This document shows positions 1 through 8,841 of a stretch of DNA of 64,000 bases, in pieces. A program made the position numbers and the translations under genes. The notes under the pieces are model-generated. The model had not been told where the DNA came from. It did no database searches and worked only from the letters and a program-made list of their open reading frames with translations. The number at the start of each line of letters is the position of its first letter. Within the stretch, counting starts at the first letter, position 1. The DNA is from Henriciella sp045287255 (GTDB lineage: Bacteria; Pseudomonadota; Alphaproteobacteria; Caulobacterales; Hyphomonadaceae): positions 930,001 to 994,000 of the forward strand of contig NZ_CP137142.1 in NCBI RefSeq assembly GCF_045287255.1. The letters run 5' to 3'.

Positions 1-172
1 TGTTGCCATCTCATGACATTGAGCGGTTCGGTTCAATCTGTTGTGAAACGGTAACAGGTTAACGTGATCTGTGAGATTTTTTGGTCATCCTCAACAGATA
101 TCAATGCGTGTCAGGCATAAGCAGAAAAAAGACATCAACCTTCGTGGCGGTACAAGATTCAAGGAGAGGCCT

Positions 173-1156
173 TTGCCTTCCAAGACGTTTCCGATTGAGA
201 AAATTCCAGCTCTTCCACGGGAGTCTGTCGGCGCCGATGTGATCCAGTTGTTTACTGACTATCCGGCCATTCCCGGACTGGCGGTTGTCGATGAAGCGGG
301 ACGCCCGATTGCCTACATTAATCGCCACGCCTTCATGACGAAATTCACCAGCCTTTATGGGCGCGCTTTGTATGAAAAGCGTCCAGCCGAAACGCTCGCG
401 TCCCAGGATTACCGGACGGTCTCTCTGGACGATGATCTTGAAGCGGTAGCAAGCCTTGAGCGCCGGGATGAACAGATGACCGGGGACACTGGTTTGATCG
501 TGATTGACCAGAACGGTCTCTATCACGGCATGACGAGCGCCTTTGCCTTGATGACGGTTCTATTGTCAGAGAACGAAACGTTGGTTGCAGAACTGCGACG
601 TGAGGTGGCTGAACGCGAAGCTGTCGAGAAACAAATGCGATTGCTCGCCGAAACAGACGCGCTTACCGGGCTGTTTAATCGCCGTCGTTTCCTTCAAGCT
701 CTGCTCGAAAAGGTTGAACGGAATGAGCCATTTGTCATTATCTATACCGATCTGGATCGGTTCAAACAGGTCAACGACAATTATGGGCATGCGGCCGGGG
801 ATGTCGTTTTAAAGGTTGTGGCCGAGCGTCTGCTCGATTTTAAGAGCGCGAGTGTTTGCGCCCGTCTGGGCGGGGATGAGTTTGCACTGGTTTGCGAGGA
901 CTTCGTCGATAATGCCATGCTGGATGTGCTTCTAAAGACACTAAACCACCATATCTGCGCGCCGATTAAGAGCGAGTATGGCCTTCTTGAGGTTGGTGCC
1001 TCGTTTGGAACGGCGCGTTATCCTGAAGAGTTTACAACCGTTAGCGCCCTGATCGAAGCGGCGGATAAGCGCATGCTGCGGGCGAAGGTTGGCCCAGGGC
1101 GGCGACAGAGTGATCGGCGCGAAACTCATGCGGATCGTCACCTAAAGGCGGTTTAG
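173..1156 (+). CDS. GGDEF-domain diguanylate cyclase
   Basis: Probably makes the second messenger cyclic di-GMP from two GTP. The C-terminal half (about residues 150-310 from this start) is a GGDEF domain with the intact signature RLGGDEF at about 231-237 and the usual DALTGLFNRR entry motif. The N-terminal ~130 residues look like a CBS-like or ligand-sensing region, joined by a short coiled helix. The allosteric inhibitory RxxD site that normally lies just upstream of GGDEF is absent (residues there read SASV). I chose the TTG at 173 because AAGGAGAGG lies 3 bases upstream; a GTG at 71 or ATG at 104 are in frame but have no convincing ribosome site. It is convergent with engB. Family call is firm; the start is uncertain. 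Confidence 0.85.
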   Translation: MPSKTFPIEKIPALPRESVGADVIQLFTDYPAIPGLAVVDEAGRPIAYINRHAFMTKFTSLYGRALYEKRPAETLASQDYRTVSLDDDLEAVASLERRDEQMTGDTGLIVIDQNGLYHGMTSAFALMTVLLSENETLVAELRREVAEREAVEKQMRLLAETDALTGLFNRRRFLQALLEKVERNEPFVIIYTDLDRFKQVNDNYGHAAGDVVLKVVAERLLDFKSASVCARLGGDEFALVCEDFVDNAMLDVLLKTLNHHICAPIKSEYGLLEVGASFGTARYPEEFTTVSALIEAADKRMLRAKVGPGRRQSDRRETHADRHLKAV

Positions 1157-1178
1157 AGCTCAATTTGCACACGGCTTG

Positions 1179-1829
1179 TTATGTGTTTGCGAGACGCCCG
1201 ATCTCAGCTCTCAGTTCGGCAATGCCAAAGCCCTTTTCAGAAGAGGTCACCCGAACGACCGGGTGTGCAGCGCCATGGGTCTTCAGGGCGCTTTCAACCT
1301 TGGCTTTGACCTTGGCCAGTTCGCTGGCTTTGATCTTGTCGGACTTTGTCAGAACGACTTGATAGATCACAGCAGCCGTATCGAGCATGGCCATAGTTTC
1401 GAGATCGGTATCCATAAGGCCACGGCGACTGTCGACCAGCAGGAAGACTCGCTGCAGATTCGCCCGGCCCTGTAGATAGCGCTTGGTCAGGCGGGTCCAT
1501 TTCGCAGCCTGCGTTTTGGAGACTTTGGCATAGCCAAAGCCGGGCAAATCCACGACCCAGAGGCGATCCGGTCCGAGATTGAAATAGTTTAGTTCCCGCG
1601 TCTTGCCGGGCTCTGCTGAAGAGCGGGCGAGGTTCTTGCGATTCAAGAGCGCATTGATCAGGCTCGACTTGCCAACATTGGAGCGTCCGGCAAAAGCGAT
1701 TTCCGGGCGATCCATTGCCGGAAGCTGATGCAGGTCCGCAGCGCCGAGGATAAACTCAACCGGAGACAGACAGAGCTTGCGCCCGGCTTCAAGCGCCTCA
1801 TCAGAGAATTCGGGCGGCTGTTCGCTCAT
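1179..1829 (-). CDS. engB: Ribosome biogenesis GTPase EngB (YihA/YsxC)
   Basis: A small TRAFAC-class GTPase needed for late assembly of the large ribosomal subunit. At 216 aa it has the normal family length. Visible motifs are the P-loop GRSNVGKSS at residues 48-56, the PGKT switch I motif at 74-77, DLPGFGYA at 94-101 and the TKSD base-recognition motif near 160. It is the last gene of rpmH-rnpA-yidC-engB and starts three bases after the yidC stop, so translational coupling is likely. Recognition is confident. Confidence 0.95.
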   Translation of the reverse strand: MSEQPPEFSDEALEAGRKLCLSPVEFILGAADLHQLPAMDRPEIAFAGRSNVGKSSLINALLNRKNLARSSAEPGKTRELNYFNLGPDRLWVVDLPGFGYAKVSKTQAAKWTRLTKRYLQGRANLQRVFLLVDSRRGLMDTDLETMAMLDTAAVIYQVVLTKSDKIKASELAKVKAKVESALKTHGAAHPVVRVTSSEKGFGIAELRAEIGRLANT

Positions 1830-1832
1830 GTT

Positions 1833-3668
1833 TTACTCTGCGGGCTTGTCGCTACTTCGCCCGAGTAATCGCCCGACCAGTTTATCGAGTTCGGTCTCCA
1901 CCCCGTTTCGTCGCATGATGTAATATTGCTGGATCAGGGACAGGATGTTGGACCAGACCCAGTAGAGCACGAGGCCAGCAGCAAAGCCGCCAAACACGAA
2001 CATGAAGACAAAAGGCAGGGCCATCATGATTGTACGCTGGGTTGGATCAGGCGGCGGTGGTGACAGGGCCTGAATACCCGCCATGGTCACACCATACAGG
2101 ATGGGCAGGATACCAATACCAATGATGAAGCCGAGGATCGGGATGGCTTTCACGTCAGCCGCAGCCCATGGCAAGAGACCAAACAGGTTGCCGATTGCGG
2201 TCGGATCTGGTGCCGACAGGTCGTTGATGAACCAGAACGGCGTGTGGCGCATCTCAATCGTGACATACAGAGTCTTATAGAGTGCGAAGAAGATCGGAAT
2301 GGTCAACAGGATTGGAACACAACCAGCCAGAGGGTTGGCCTTTTCGCGCTGATAAAGTTTCATCACTTCTTGCTGGCGACGTTGTGGGTCGCCTTTGAAG
2401 CGTTCCTGAATTTCCTTCATCGGCTCGGCCAGTTTCTTCATCTTGGCCATGGATTTGTAGGATTGGTTGTAAAGCGGCACGAGCGGCAGCTTAACCAGAA
2501 CCACAAGCGCAATCAGCGCCCAGCCGAAAGAGCCAACGATACCGTTCAGCCAATCGAGCACCCAGAACAGACCTTTGGTGAGGTAATAGAGGATATTCCC
2601 CCAATCGATAGAATCACCAAAGCGCGGGATGCCAGCCTCCTGATAGGCGTTGACGACATCGTACTCCTTGGCCCCCGCAAAGACCTGATTGGTCACGGTC
2701 TGTGATTGACCGGGCGCGAGCGTTACGGGTGCAGATTGCAGAACGACTTCGAGATGGGTTTCCGGGCTGCGCACACGGGCGCGGAAGCCGTCGCCCTGTT
2801 GTGGGATCAGCGCCGCCATCCAGTACATGTCGGTCAAACCAAGCCAGCCGCCAGTTTCGGAAGAGCGAATACCGTCCTCGGCTTTCTTGATGCCTTTGCC
2901 GCTCTTGAGATTCTTGTAGTTGCGCCAGGTCAGGGCACTATCAAAACTGCCGATCAGCCCCTGATGTGCGAGACCCATCTTACGGGAGGAGCCGGGGTCT
3001 GTGGCTTCAAGGAATTCTTTCCAGGGACCATAGCGGCGCACAGAACCGATCGGGATCAGGGTCCGGTCAGCGCTGCCCGTATTGGTGATCGTGTCCGTGT
3101 AGGAGAACATATAGTTCTCATCGACGCTGATGGTGCGTTGGAACCGCAGGCCGTCTTTTTCCAACACCAGAGATGTTGCATTGTCACCGCCAAAGGCTTC
3201 TTCGGTTGCTGTCCACGTGTCCGTATAGCCCGCAATTGCATTGCGCCCTTCAAACCAGTTCCAGCCGACCGTATAGCCACTGGGCGCATTGGCCGGGCGT
3301 AGAAGACGCAGTTCTTCCGTGCGCTCAACCGTCTTATAGTGATCCTTCAGATTGAGATCATCGATCACCGCGCCGCGAAGATTGATCGAACCGTCCACGC
3401 GCTGGGCATCAAATGTCACCCGTGTGGCTCCGGTCAGGGCTTCTTCGACGCTGACAACTTCAGGCACCAAAGCCGCGTCTGGGCTGATCACATCCGGGGC
3501 CTCTGCGGCTTGTTCCGCGGCGGCGGCTTCACGCGCCTCGCGGTCACGTTCAGCGGCTGGACCAAGGACAAGCGCCTGATAGCCGAAGATGAAGACGACC
3601 ATCAGCACCATCGCAATAATGAAGTTGCGCTGGTCTTTTGGGTCCATGCCGTTTTGCTGCTGCATCAT
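1833..3668 (-). CDS. yidC: Membrane protein insertase YidC
   Basis: Inserts and folds inner-membrane proteins, alone or with SecYEG. The 611 aa protein has the Gram-negative layout: an N-terminal membrane helix (about residues 15-33), a large periplasmic beta domain (about 60-345), and the conserved C-terminal insertase core with several membrane helices (about 360-590), including the positively charged cytoplasmic hairpin rich in K/R. An Ala/Glu-rich linker follows the first helix. Start is an ATG-ATG pair with AGGA about nine bases upstream. It sits between rnpA and engB, the classical neighbourhood; a yidD gene is not present between rnpA and yidC. Confidence 0.96.
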   Translation of the reverse strand: MMQQQNGMDPKDQRNFIIAMVLMVVFIFGYQALVLGPAAERDREAREAAAAEQAAEAPDVISPDAALVPEVVSVEEALTGATRVTFDAQRVDGSINLRGAVIDDLNLKDHYKTVERTEELRLLRPANAPSGYTVGWNWFEGRNAIAGYTDTWTATEEAFGGDNATSLVLEKDGLRFQRTISVDENYMFSYTDTITNTGSADRTLIPIGSVRRYGPWKEFLEATDPGSSRKMGLAHQGLIGSFDSALTWRNYKNLKSGKGIKKAEDGIRSSETGGWLGLTDMYWMAALIPQQGDGFRARVRSPETHLEVVLQSAPVTLAPGQSQTVTNQVFAGAKEYDVVNAYQEAGIPRFGDSIDWGNILYYLTKGLFWVLDWLNGIVGSFGWALIALVVLVKLPLVPLYNQSYKSMAKMKKLAEPMKEIQERFKGDPQRRQQEVMKLYQREKANPLAGCVPILLTIPIFFALYKTLYVTIEMRHTPFWFINDLSAPDPTAIGNLFGLLPWAAADVKAIPILGFIIGIGILPILYGVTMAGIQALSPPPPDPTQRTIMMALPFVFMFVFGGFAAGLVLYWVWSNILSLIQQYYIMRRNGVETELDKLVGRLLGRSSDKPAE

Positions 3669-3698
3669 GGGCAGTGTTTCCTGAAATGCAAAAGGGGG

Positions 3699-4085
3699 TC
3701 AGGTCGGACCTGCCCCCGAGAGAATTTGATCGCTGACGCTTATCAGCGCGCTTTCCATATCGTCAAGCAAGCGCTGCCAGCCAATGGTCGCAGTTTGCTG
3801 TCTTGCGATGAAGACGTAATCGATACCGGAGTGGCCATGTTTGGCTAGAAGTTGGTGCGCGGCTTCACGTAAACGACGTTTGGAACGATTGCGGATGACG
3901 GCGTTGCCGACTTTCTTTGTCGCGGTAAAGCCCGCGCCTATGTGTGAGTGATCATCGCGGCGTTTACGGGCTTGTATGACAAGGCTTTTTCGGCGTTCTG
4001 TCACACCATTGCGGACATATAAAAACTGGGGCCGTGCTTTCAAACGCACGACCCCAGTCTGATTCTGTAAGTTTTGCTCGCCCAT
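3699..4085 (-). CDS. rnpA: Ribonuclease P protein component
   Basis: Protein subunit of RNase P, which matures the 5' ends of tRNAs. The 128 aa basic protein has the RNR signature region (IRNRSKRRLRE, about residues 64-74) that contacts the RNA subunit, and the family's Phe/Arg-rich N-terminal core. It follows rpmH by 26 bases and precedes yidC by about 30, as in most bacteria. The ribosome-binding site is weak, and a GTG a few codons downstream cannot be excluded as the start. Confidence 0.93.
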   Translation of the reverse strand: MGEQNLQNQTGVVRLKARPQFLYVRNGVTERRKSLVIQARKRRDDHSHIGAGFTATKKVGNAVIRNRSKRRLREAAHQLLAKHGHSGIDYVFIARQQTATIGWQRLLDDMESALISVSDQILSGAGPT

Positions 4086-4111
4086 GGGATAGTCCCGGCG
4101 CTCGTCAGCCT

Positions 4112-4246
4112 TTAGGCAGAGAGTTCCTTGCGGCCTTTTGCACGGCGACGGGCAAGAACCTTGCGACCGTTCTTGGTTGCCATACGGCTACGAAAGCCGT
4201 GGGTGCGGGCACGTTTCAGGCGACTTGGCTGGAATGTACGTTTCAT
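4112..4246 (-). CDS. rpmH: 50S ribosomal protein L34
   Basis: A 44-residue, highly basic protein beginning MKRTFQPS and ending KGRKELSA, which is the L34 pattern nearly residue for residue. The open frame extends 24 codons further upstream, but the ATG at 4246 matches the universal L34 N-terminus and the upstream residues look non-coding. It is the first gene of the rpmH-rnpA-yidC-engB operon and has a strong candidate promoter upstream at 4290-4318. Confidence 0.97.
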   Translation of the reverse strand: MKRTFQPSRLKRARTHGFRSRMATKNGRKVLARRRAKGRKELSA

Positions 4247-4289
4247 CTGGCTCACGCCTTCTAAACTTGGGGTTATCTCGAAAGCGGGG

Positions 4290-4318
4290 CTAATACGGAT
4301 AAGCAACACGCGCGTCAA
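4290..4318 (-). promoter_or_regulatory. Sigma70-type promoter of the rpmH operon
   Basis: On the minus strand TTGACG (4318-4313) is followed after exactly 17 bases by TATTAG (4295-4290), about 43 bases before the rpmH start. Spacing and both hexamers fit a housekeeping promoter, as expected for a ribosomal protein operon. Seen by eye, not scored. Confidence 0.6.
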
Positions 4319-4447
4319 GGTCAGTCTGTCGCGAAAAACAGGTCAAATGCTGTTCACGCAGAGGTGAGCGGGCGAGACGGGACTGTGAAGCGACTTATAT
4401 ACCCTTCTTCCATAGATAGAGCGCAAGACGATTAAAGGACGACCCTC

Positions 4448-5209
4448 ATGATCCGCAGCGCACTGACATCTGCAATTGCCCTTGGCGCACTCTCAGGAGG
4501 CGCTTTGGCCGAAGAGACTGACTTTCACGCCCGTTGGGACGCGTTGCTGAGTACATATGTGGTTGAAAGCGCCGATGGTGTGAACCGTTTCGATTATGGC
4601 GGTTTGAAAGACAATGCTGAAGATGCGGCTTCTCTGGCCGCTTACATCGAAAGTTATGCGGATGCGGATTTCGATTCTTTGACGAAAGATCAGCAATTTG
4701 CCGCTTATGCCAATGCTTATAACGCGCTGACTATTCAGCACATGATTGAACGCTATCCGGTCAAATCGATCCGCACCGGCTATATCGTTGGTCCGTGGAA
4801 GCGGGTTAAGATGGTGATTGATGGCCGAGAGCTATCACTTGATGCGATTGAGCATGATATCCTGCGCGAAGACTGGGACGAGCCGCGTGTCCACTATGCG
4901 GTGAACTGCGCCTCAATTGGCTGTCCAAACCTGCAAGACCGAGCCTGGCGCGCGGAAACACTGGATGAAGATCTGACATCGGCGGCGATTGAGTACGTCA
5001 ATCATCCACGCGGGGTGAGTGTGCGTGCTAGAGGTGGGCTGCAGGTTTCAACGATCTATAAGTGGTTTCGTGATGATTTTGGCGGGAATGAGCAGGGCGT
5101 TATTGATCACCTTCTACAATATGCAGAACCAGAGCTTGCTGAACAGATTCGGGCCAATGCAGATATCAAGAAACATGATTATGACTGGGCGCTAAACGAT
5201 GTCGAATAG
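4448..5209 (+). CDS. DUF547 domain protein, exported
   Basis: A 253 aa protein with an N-terminal signal peptide (about residues 1-21, ending near GALAEE). The rest is a DUF547 domain: the FDYGGL start, the YANAYNALTI helix, and the conserved VHYAVNCASIGCPNL stretch with two cysteines. The biochemical role of DUF547 is not established. It overlaps the start of the next gene by about 11 bases, and heads a compact run with a VTT membrane protein and a flavoprotein, which suggests a shared membrane or redox job. Family confident, function unknown. Confidence 0.85.
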   Translation: MIRSALTSAIALGALSGGALAEETDFHARWDALLSTYVVESADGVNRFDYGGLKDNAEDAASLAAYIESYADADFDSLTKDQQFAAYANAYNALTIQHMIERYPVKSIRTGYIVGPWKRVKMVIDGRELSLDAIEHDILREDWDEPRVHYAVNCASIGCPNLQDRAWRAETLDEDLTSAAIEYVNHPRGVSVRARGGLQVSTIYKWFRDDFGGNEQGVIDHLLQYAEPELAEQIRANADIKKHDYDWALNDVE

Positions 5210-5990
5210 CGTACCGAGCGAGATGACGAGGACAAACACTATGGATGCCCAGACAGAGACAACAGCCAAGAAGGGCAACCTTTGGATCAAGCTTTGGCCG
5301 GTTTATCTGATCGGCGCGGTGCTGGTCGCGGCCTGGCAGTTTGGGCTTTTCCAGTATCTTTCTCTGGATACATTACGTGAGCAGCAAGAGACGCTGAAAG
5401 CGTTTGTCGCCAATAATTTCATGCTGGCAGTCGCGGCTTACATTGCGATTTATGCAGCGGCGACGGTTTTCATGATGCCGGGCGCTTTGTGGATCACGAT
5501 TGCTGGCGGTGTTCTGTTTGGCCTGGTTGGTGGCTCAGCCGTGACTGTAGTGGGCGCGGTGACCGGGGCGAGCCTACTCTTCTTCGCGGCGAAAACCTCC
5601 ATCGGTGCGGCCTTGCGCGATAAGGCGGGTGGCTTTGTAAAGCGGATGGAACGTGGCTTTCAGGAAGATTCCTTTAGTTACATGTTCGCGCTGCGTCTGT
5701 TGCCGATTGTGCCGTTTCCCGTGGCGAATATTGCTCCGGCCATCTTGGGCGCGCGGTATCGCGATTACTTCATCACCACAGCCCTTGGTATTATACCGGG
5801 TGTGGTCGCCTATACATGGATTGGCTCCAGTCTTGGCGCGAGCCTTGATCCAGAAGCCACGCAGGACCTGTTCGGCGTTGTGAAGAACTTCATTCCCGCG
5901 TTTGCTGCGCTGGGCGTCGTGGCGCTGATCCCGGTGGCTTACAAGAAATTCTTTGGTGGCAAGGCCGCCAAGCTTGAGGAGGCCGCATAA
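5199..5990 (+). CDS. TVP38/TMEM64 (VTT domain) membrane protein
   Basis: A 263 aa polytopic inner-membrane protein of the VTT/DedA-like superfamily, whose better-known members are implicated in lipid scrambling or membrane homeostasis. Visible are an N-terminal helix (about 30-50), a pair of membrane helices with the re-entrant FMMPGALWITIAGG motif near 90-105, and the second re-entrant motif RLLPIVPFPVANIAPA near 165-180. The ATG at 5199 lies inside the DUF547 gene; in-frame ATGs at 5223 and 5241 are alternatives. It overlaps the next gene's ATG at its stop codon. This pairing of VTT protein and flavoprotein is recurrent in Proteobacteria. Confidence 0.88.
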   Translation: MSNSVPSEMTRTNTMDAQTETTAKKGNLWIKLWPVYLIGAVLVAAWQFGLFQYLSLDTLREQQETLKAFVANNFMLAVAAYIAIYAAATVFMMPGALWITIAGGVLFGLVGGSAVTVVGAVTGASLLFFAAKTSIGAALRDKAGGFVKRMERGFQEDSFSYMFALRLLPIVPFPVANIAPAILGARYRDYFITTALGIIPGVVAYTWIGSSLGASLDPEATQDLFGVVKNFIPAFAALGVVALIPVAYKKFFGGKAAKLEEAA

Positions 5991-7420
5991 TGAGCGTCCA
6001 GAAACTGAAAGGCGACCTGATCGTTATTGGCGCGGGCTCTGCTGGCCTGTCTGCGGCGGCTGGCGCCGCAATGCTCGGTCTCAATGTCATCCTGTATGAG
6101 AAAGCCGAGATGGGCGGGGATTGCCTGAACTATGGCTGTGTCCCGTCAAAGGCCCTGCTGACGACAGCGAAATATGCCCAAACGGCGCGCGAAAGTGCCA
6201 AGTTTGGGGTGACCAGTGGTGAGCCAGTCGTTGATTGGGAAGGCGTGAAGGCGCATGTCCAGAAGGCGATTGATACAATTGCCCCGGTCGACAGTCAGGA
6301 ACGGTTTGAAGGGCTTGGTGTGACCGTCATTCGCGAGCATGCGAAGTTCAAGGATGCTAAGACGATTGTCTCTGAAACAACCGAGGCCACAGCGCGGCGA
6401 ATCATTATTTCTACGGGCTCGACGGCGTTTATTCCGCCAATTCCGGGCCTGTCCGAAACGCCATTCATCACAAATGAGACGGTCTTCAGCCTGCCGGAGC
6501 AGCCCAAACACCTGATCATCCTGGGCGGTGGGCCCATCGGTATGGAAATGGCCCAGGCGTTTAATCGGCTAGGCACCAAGGTCACGGTGATTGAAATGGG
6601 CCGCGCAATGGGGCAGGCCGATGCTGATCATGCCAAAATTGCTGTAGACGCCATTCGCGAAGAGGGCGTTAGCGTTCTGGAGGGGCATAAAGCGGTTCAG
6701 GTCAGCGGCTCGGAAGGGGCTGTCACCGTTGAAACCGAAAGCGAAGACGGCAACCAGAGCGTTACCGGAGGCCACCTGCTTGTTGCCGTTGGCCGACGCG
6801 CGGTGATGGATGGCCTTGAGCTTGAGGCGGGCAATGTTGCCTATGATCGTAGCGGCGTTCAGGTCAGCCAGAAGCTGAGATCAGTTTCCAATCCGCGGGT
6901 TTGGGCCTTGGGGGATGTTGCTGGCAAAGGCCAGTTCACACACCTTGCCGGGTGGCATGCCAGCGTGTTCACGCGGCGCGCTTTCTTCAAGCAGGGCAGC
7001 AAGGCTGATGATTTACCACTGCCTGCGGTGACTTATGTTGCCCCGGAAGTGGCGCAGGTTGGTCTGACCGAGGCTGAGGCGCGTGAGCAATATGGTGAGA
7101 GTGTCAGTGTTTCGACTTTCCCCTTCCATGAGAATGACCGCGCCATCGCAGAAGGCAAAACCTTGGGCGAGGCCAAGCTTGTGATCCGCAAGGGTAAGAT
7201 TCTTGGCGCGTCCATTGTTGGCGAAGGGGCTGGCGATATTATCCAGCTTGTTGGCTATGGCATGTCCAACAAGCTGGGCGTTCAGTCTCTGACGAATTTC
7301 ATCTCGCCATATCCAACCCGCGCAGAAATCGTGAAGCGGGCGGCGAGCGCGCACTTTACGCCGACTGTGTTTGGCAAAGCGTCCCGAACGCTTGTTGGGT
7401 TGCTGCAACGCATCCCGTAG
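5990..7420 (+). CDS. Mercuric-reductase-like FAD pyridine-nucleotide-disulfide oxidoreductase
   Basis: A 476 aa class I flavoprotein disulfide reductase. The FAD-binding GAGSAGLSAA motif is at about 14-23, the redox pair C45/C50 in GGDCLNYGCVPSK, the NAD(P)-binding GGGPIGMEMA near 180, and the second FAD motif WALGDV near 305. The C-terminal catalytic His of lipoamide dehydrogenases is not conserved: the usual IHPYPT reads ISPYPT here, so it is probably not the 2-oxoacid dehydrogenase E3. It also lacks the C-terminal vicinal cysteines of true mercuric reductase. Substrate is unknown; its fixed partner is the upstream VTT protein. Confidence 0.88.
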   Translation: MSVQKLKGDLIVIGAGSAGLSAAAGAAMLGLNVILYEKAEMGGDCLNYGCVPSKALLTTAKYAQTARESAKFGVTSGEPVVDWEGVKAHVQKAIDTIAPVDSQERFEGLGVTVIREHAKFKDAKTIVSETTEATARRIIISTGSTAFIPPIPGLSETPFITNETVFSLPEQPKHLIILGGGPIGMEMAQAFNRLGTKVTVIEMGRAMGQADADHAKIAVDAIREEGVSVLEGHKAVQVSGSEGAVTVETESEDGNQSVTGGHLLVAVGRRAVMDGLELEAGNVAYDRSGVQVSQKLRSVSNPRVWALGDVAGKGQFTHLAGWHASVFTRRAFFKQGSKADDLPLPAVTYVAPEVAQVGLTEAEAREQYGESVSVSTFPFHENDRAIAEGKTLGEAKLVIRKGKILGASIVGEGAGDIIQLVGYGMSNKLGVQSLTNFISPYPTRAEIVKRAASAHFTPTVFGKASRTLVGLLQRIP

Positions 7421-7434
7421 GCTAGGGCGAGGGG

Positions 7435-8835
7435 GTGAATACGGCTTCAGATACGCGTGCGCAGCGTGGTGCTTTGCGCTGGCGGAACAGCCTGTCCTTC
7501 AGGCTGTTCCTGATCGCCATTTTGAGTGTTTTGGTCATTGAGGCACTGATCTTTGTGCCGAGTGCAACGCGTGAGCGTCATGAGTGGTTGCGCGACAAGG
7601 TTGAGGCCGGGCGTCTCGCTGCACTCGCATTGGAAGCAGCCCCCAGTCGCATGGTGTCTGACGAGTTGAGCCGCGATTTGCTGGAGCGGGCTGATGTTCT
7701 GGCAGTCGCTGAACTGAGCCGCGACATGCGTGAGAATATTCTGACCCAGAAAGCGCCGATTTGTTGTGTCGAGAAAATTGTCCTGCTGCCAGAGCGGGCG
7801 GGCGTGATGGATGTCTGGCCGACTCTTGGGACGTTCTTTGCACCGGATGACCGCTATCTGATTATTCGCGCGGCTGGCTCGCAGCCGGGCAGTATTATCG
7901 AAGTTGTTGTGACCGAAGAGCCGCTTCGCATGCGGCTTGAGGAATATGGCCTGACGATACTTGGGTTATCACTGATCATTTCAGCGGTGACGGGCGGCCT
8001 GATCTATCTGATGCTGGTTTTGACCGTGGTTCGCCCGATGCAGCGCGTAACCCGATCAGTGGAACAATTCCGAAAAGACCCCGGCAGCTGGACGCGTCGC
8101 CTGTCGCCGACCTCCCGCCGCGATGAGATTGGCCGCGCACAAAATGCGCTGGCGGATATGGAAGAGGCCGTTTCTGACAGTTTCCGTCAACGCGAACGAC
8201 TGGCGCAGCTTGGTGAAGCGGTGGCCAAGATCAATCATGATTTGCGCAATTCACTCGCCACAGCGCAGCTTGCCTCAGATACGCTTTCACGCTCGGAAGA
8301 CCCGCGCGTGGCCAAGACTTTGCCGCGACTGGAGCGGGCGATTGAGCGCGCCATTGGGCTGGCGAGTGACACATTGAAATATGGTCGTTCATCAGCGCCG
8401 AAGGCGGAAAACCGGATGTTGGCTTTGCATGAGATTGTGGAAGAGGCCGGAGCTGAAGCTTTAGCAGCTCACGGGGGTGTCCAATTTGAAAACGCGGTGC
8501 CCGAAGAGGCCAACGGGTTTGTTGACCCCGATCACTTGCATCGAATTTGCGCGAACCTGATCCGCAACGCAGCCGAGGCCATGAATGGCGAAGGGCAGGT
8601 TTCGGTTGGCTATGATGGCGCCGTTCTGAGCATTGTTGATACTGGTCCCGGTCTGCCGGAAAAGGCGCGCAATAATCTGTTTAAGCCGTTCGCTGGAACG
8701 ACGCGGCGGGACGGGACTGGTCTTGGTTTGGCGCTATCGCGGGATCTGGCCCGGGCTATGGGCGGCGATTTGGAGCTCGACGAAACGGGGTCGGACGGTA
8801 CGCGTTTCGTGCTGTACCTATCTGTGCCGAATTAG
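7435..8835 (+). CDS. Membrane-bound sensor histidine kinase
   Basis: A 466 aa kinase with two membrane helices (about 22-41 and 173-199) flanking a periplasmic sensor of about 130 residues that contains a vicinal Cys pair (C110-C111), then a HAMP domain (about 198-250), a phosphoacceptor H268 in KINHDLRNSLA, and an ATPase domain with N box (LIRNAAEA), G1 (VDTGPGLP) and G2 (TGLGLALS). GTG start at 7435, 14 bases after the flavoprotein gene, so co-transcription is likely. No response regulator is adjacent. The Cys pair next to a disulfide oxidoreductase hints at redox sensing, which is inference only. Confidence 0.9.
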   Translation: MNTASDTRAQRGALRWRNSLSFRLFLIAILSVLVIEALIFVPSATRERHEWLRDKVEAGRLAALALEAAPSRMVSDELSRDLLERADVLAVAELSRDMRENILTQKAPICCVEKIVLLPERAGVMDVWPTLGTFFAPDDRYLIIRAAGSQPGSIIEVVVTEEPLRMRLEEYGLTILGLSLIISAVTGGLIYLMLVLTVVRPMQRVTRSVEQFRKDPGSWTRRLSPTSRRDEIGRAQNALADMEEAVSDSFRQRERLAQLGEAVAKINHDLRNSLATAQLASDTLSRSEDPRVAKTLPRLERAIERAIGLASDTLKYGRSSAPKAENRMLALHEIVEEAGAEALAAHGGVQFENAVPEEANGFVDPDHLHRICANLIRNAAEAMNGEGQVSVGYDGAVLSIVDTGPGLPEKARNNLFKPFAGTTRRDGTGLGLALSRDLARAMGGDLELDETGSDGTRFVLYLSVPN

Positions 8836-8841
8836 CTAAGT

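Noticed and set aside
5990..7420. Calling the flavoprotein a dihydrolipoamide dehydrogenase
   Set aside because: The catalytic His of the HPxxxE dyad is Ser here and no 2-oxoacid dehydrogenase genes are near.
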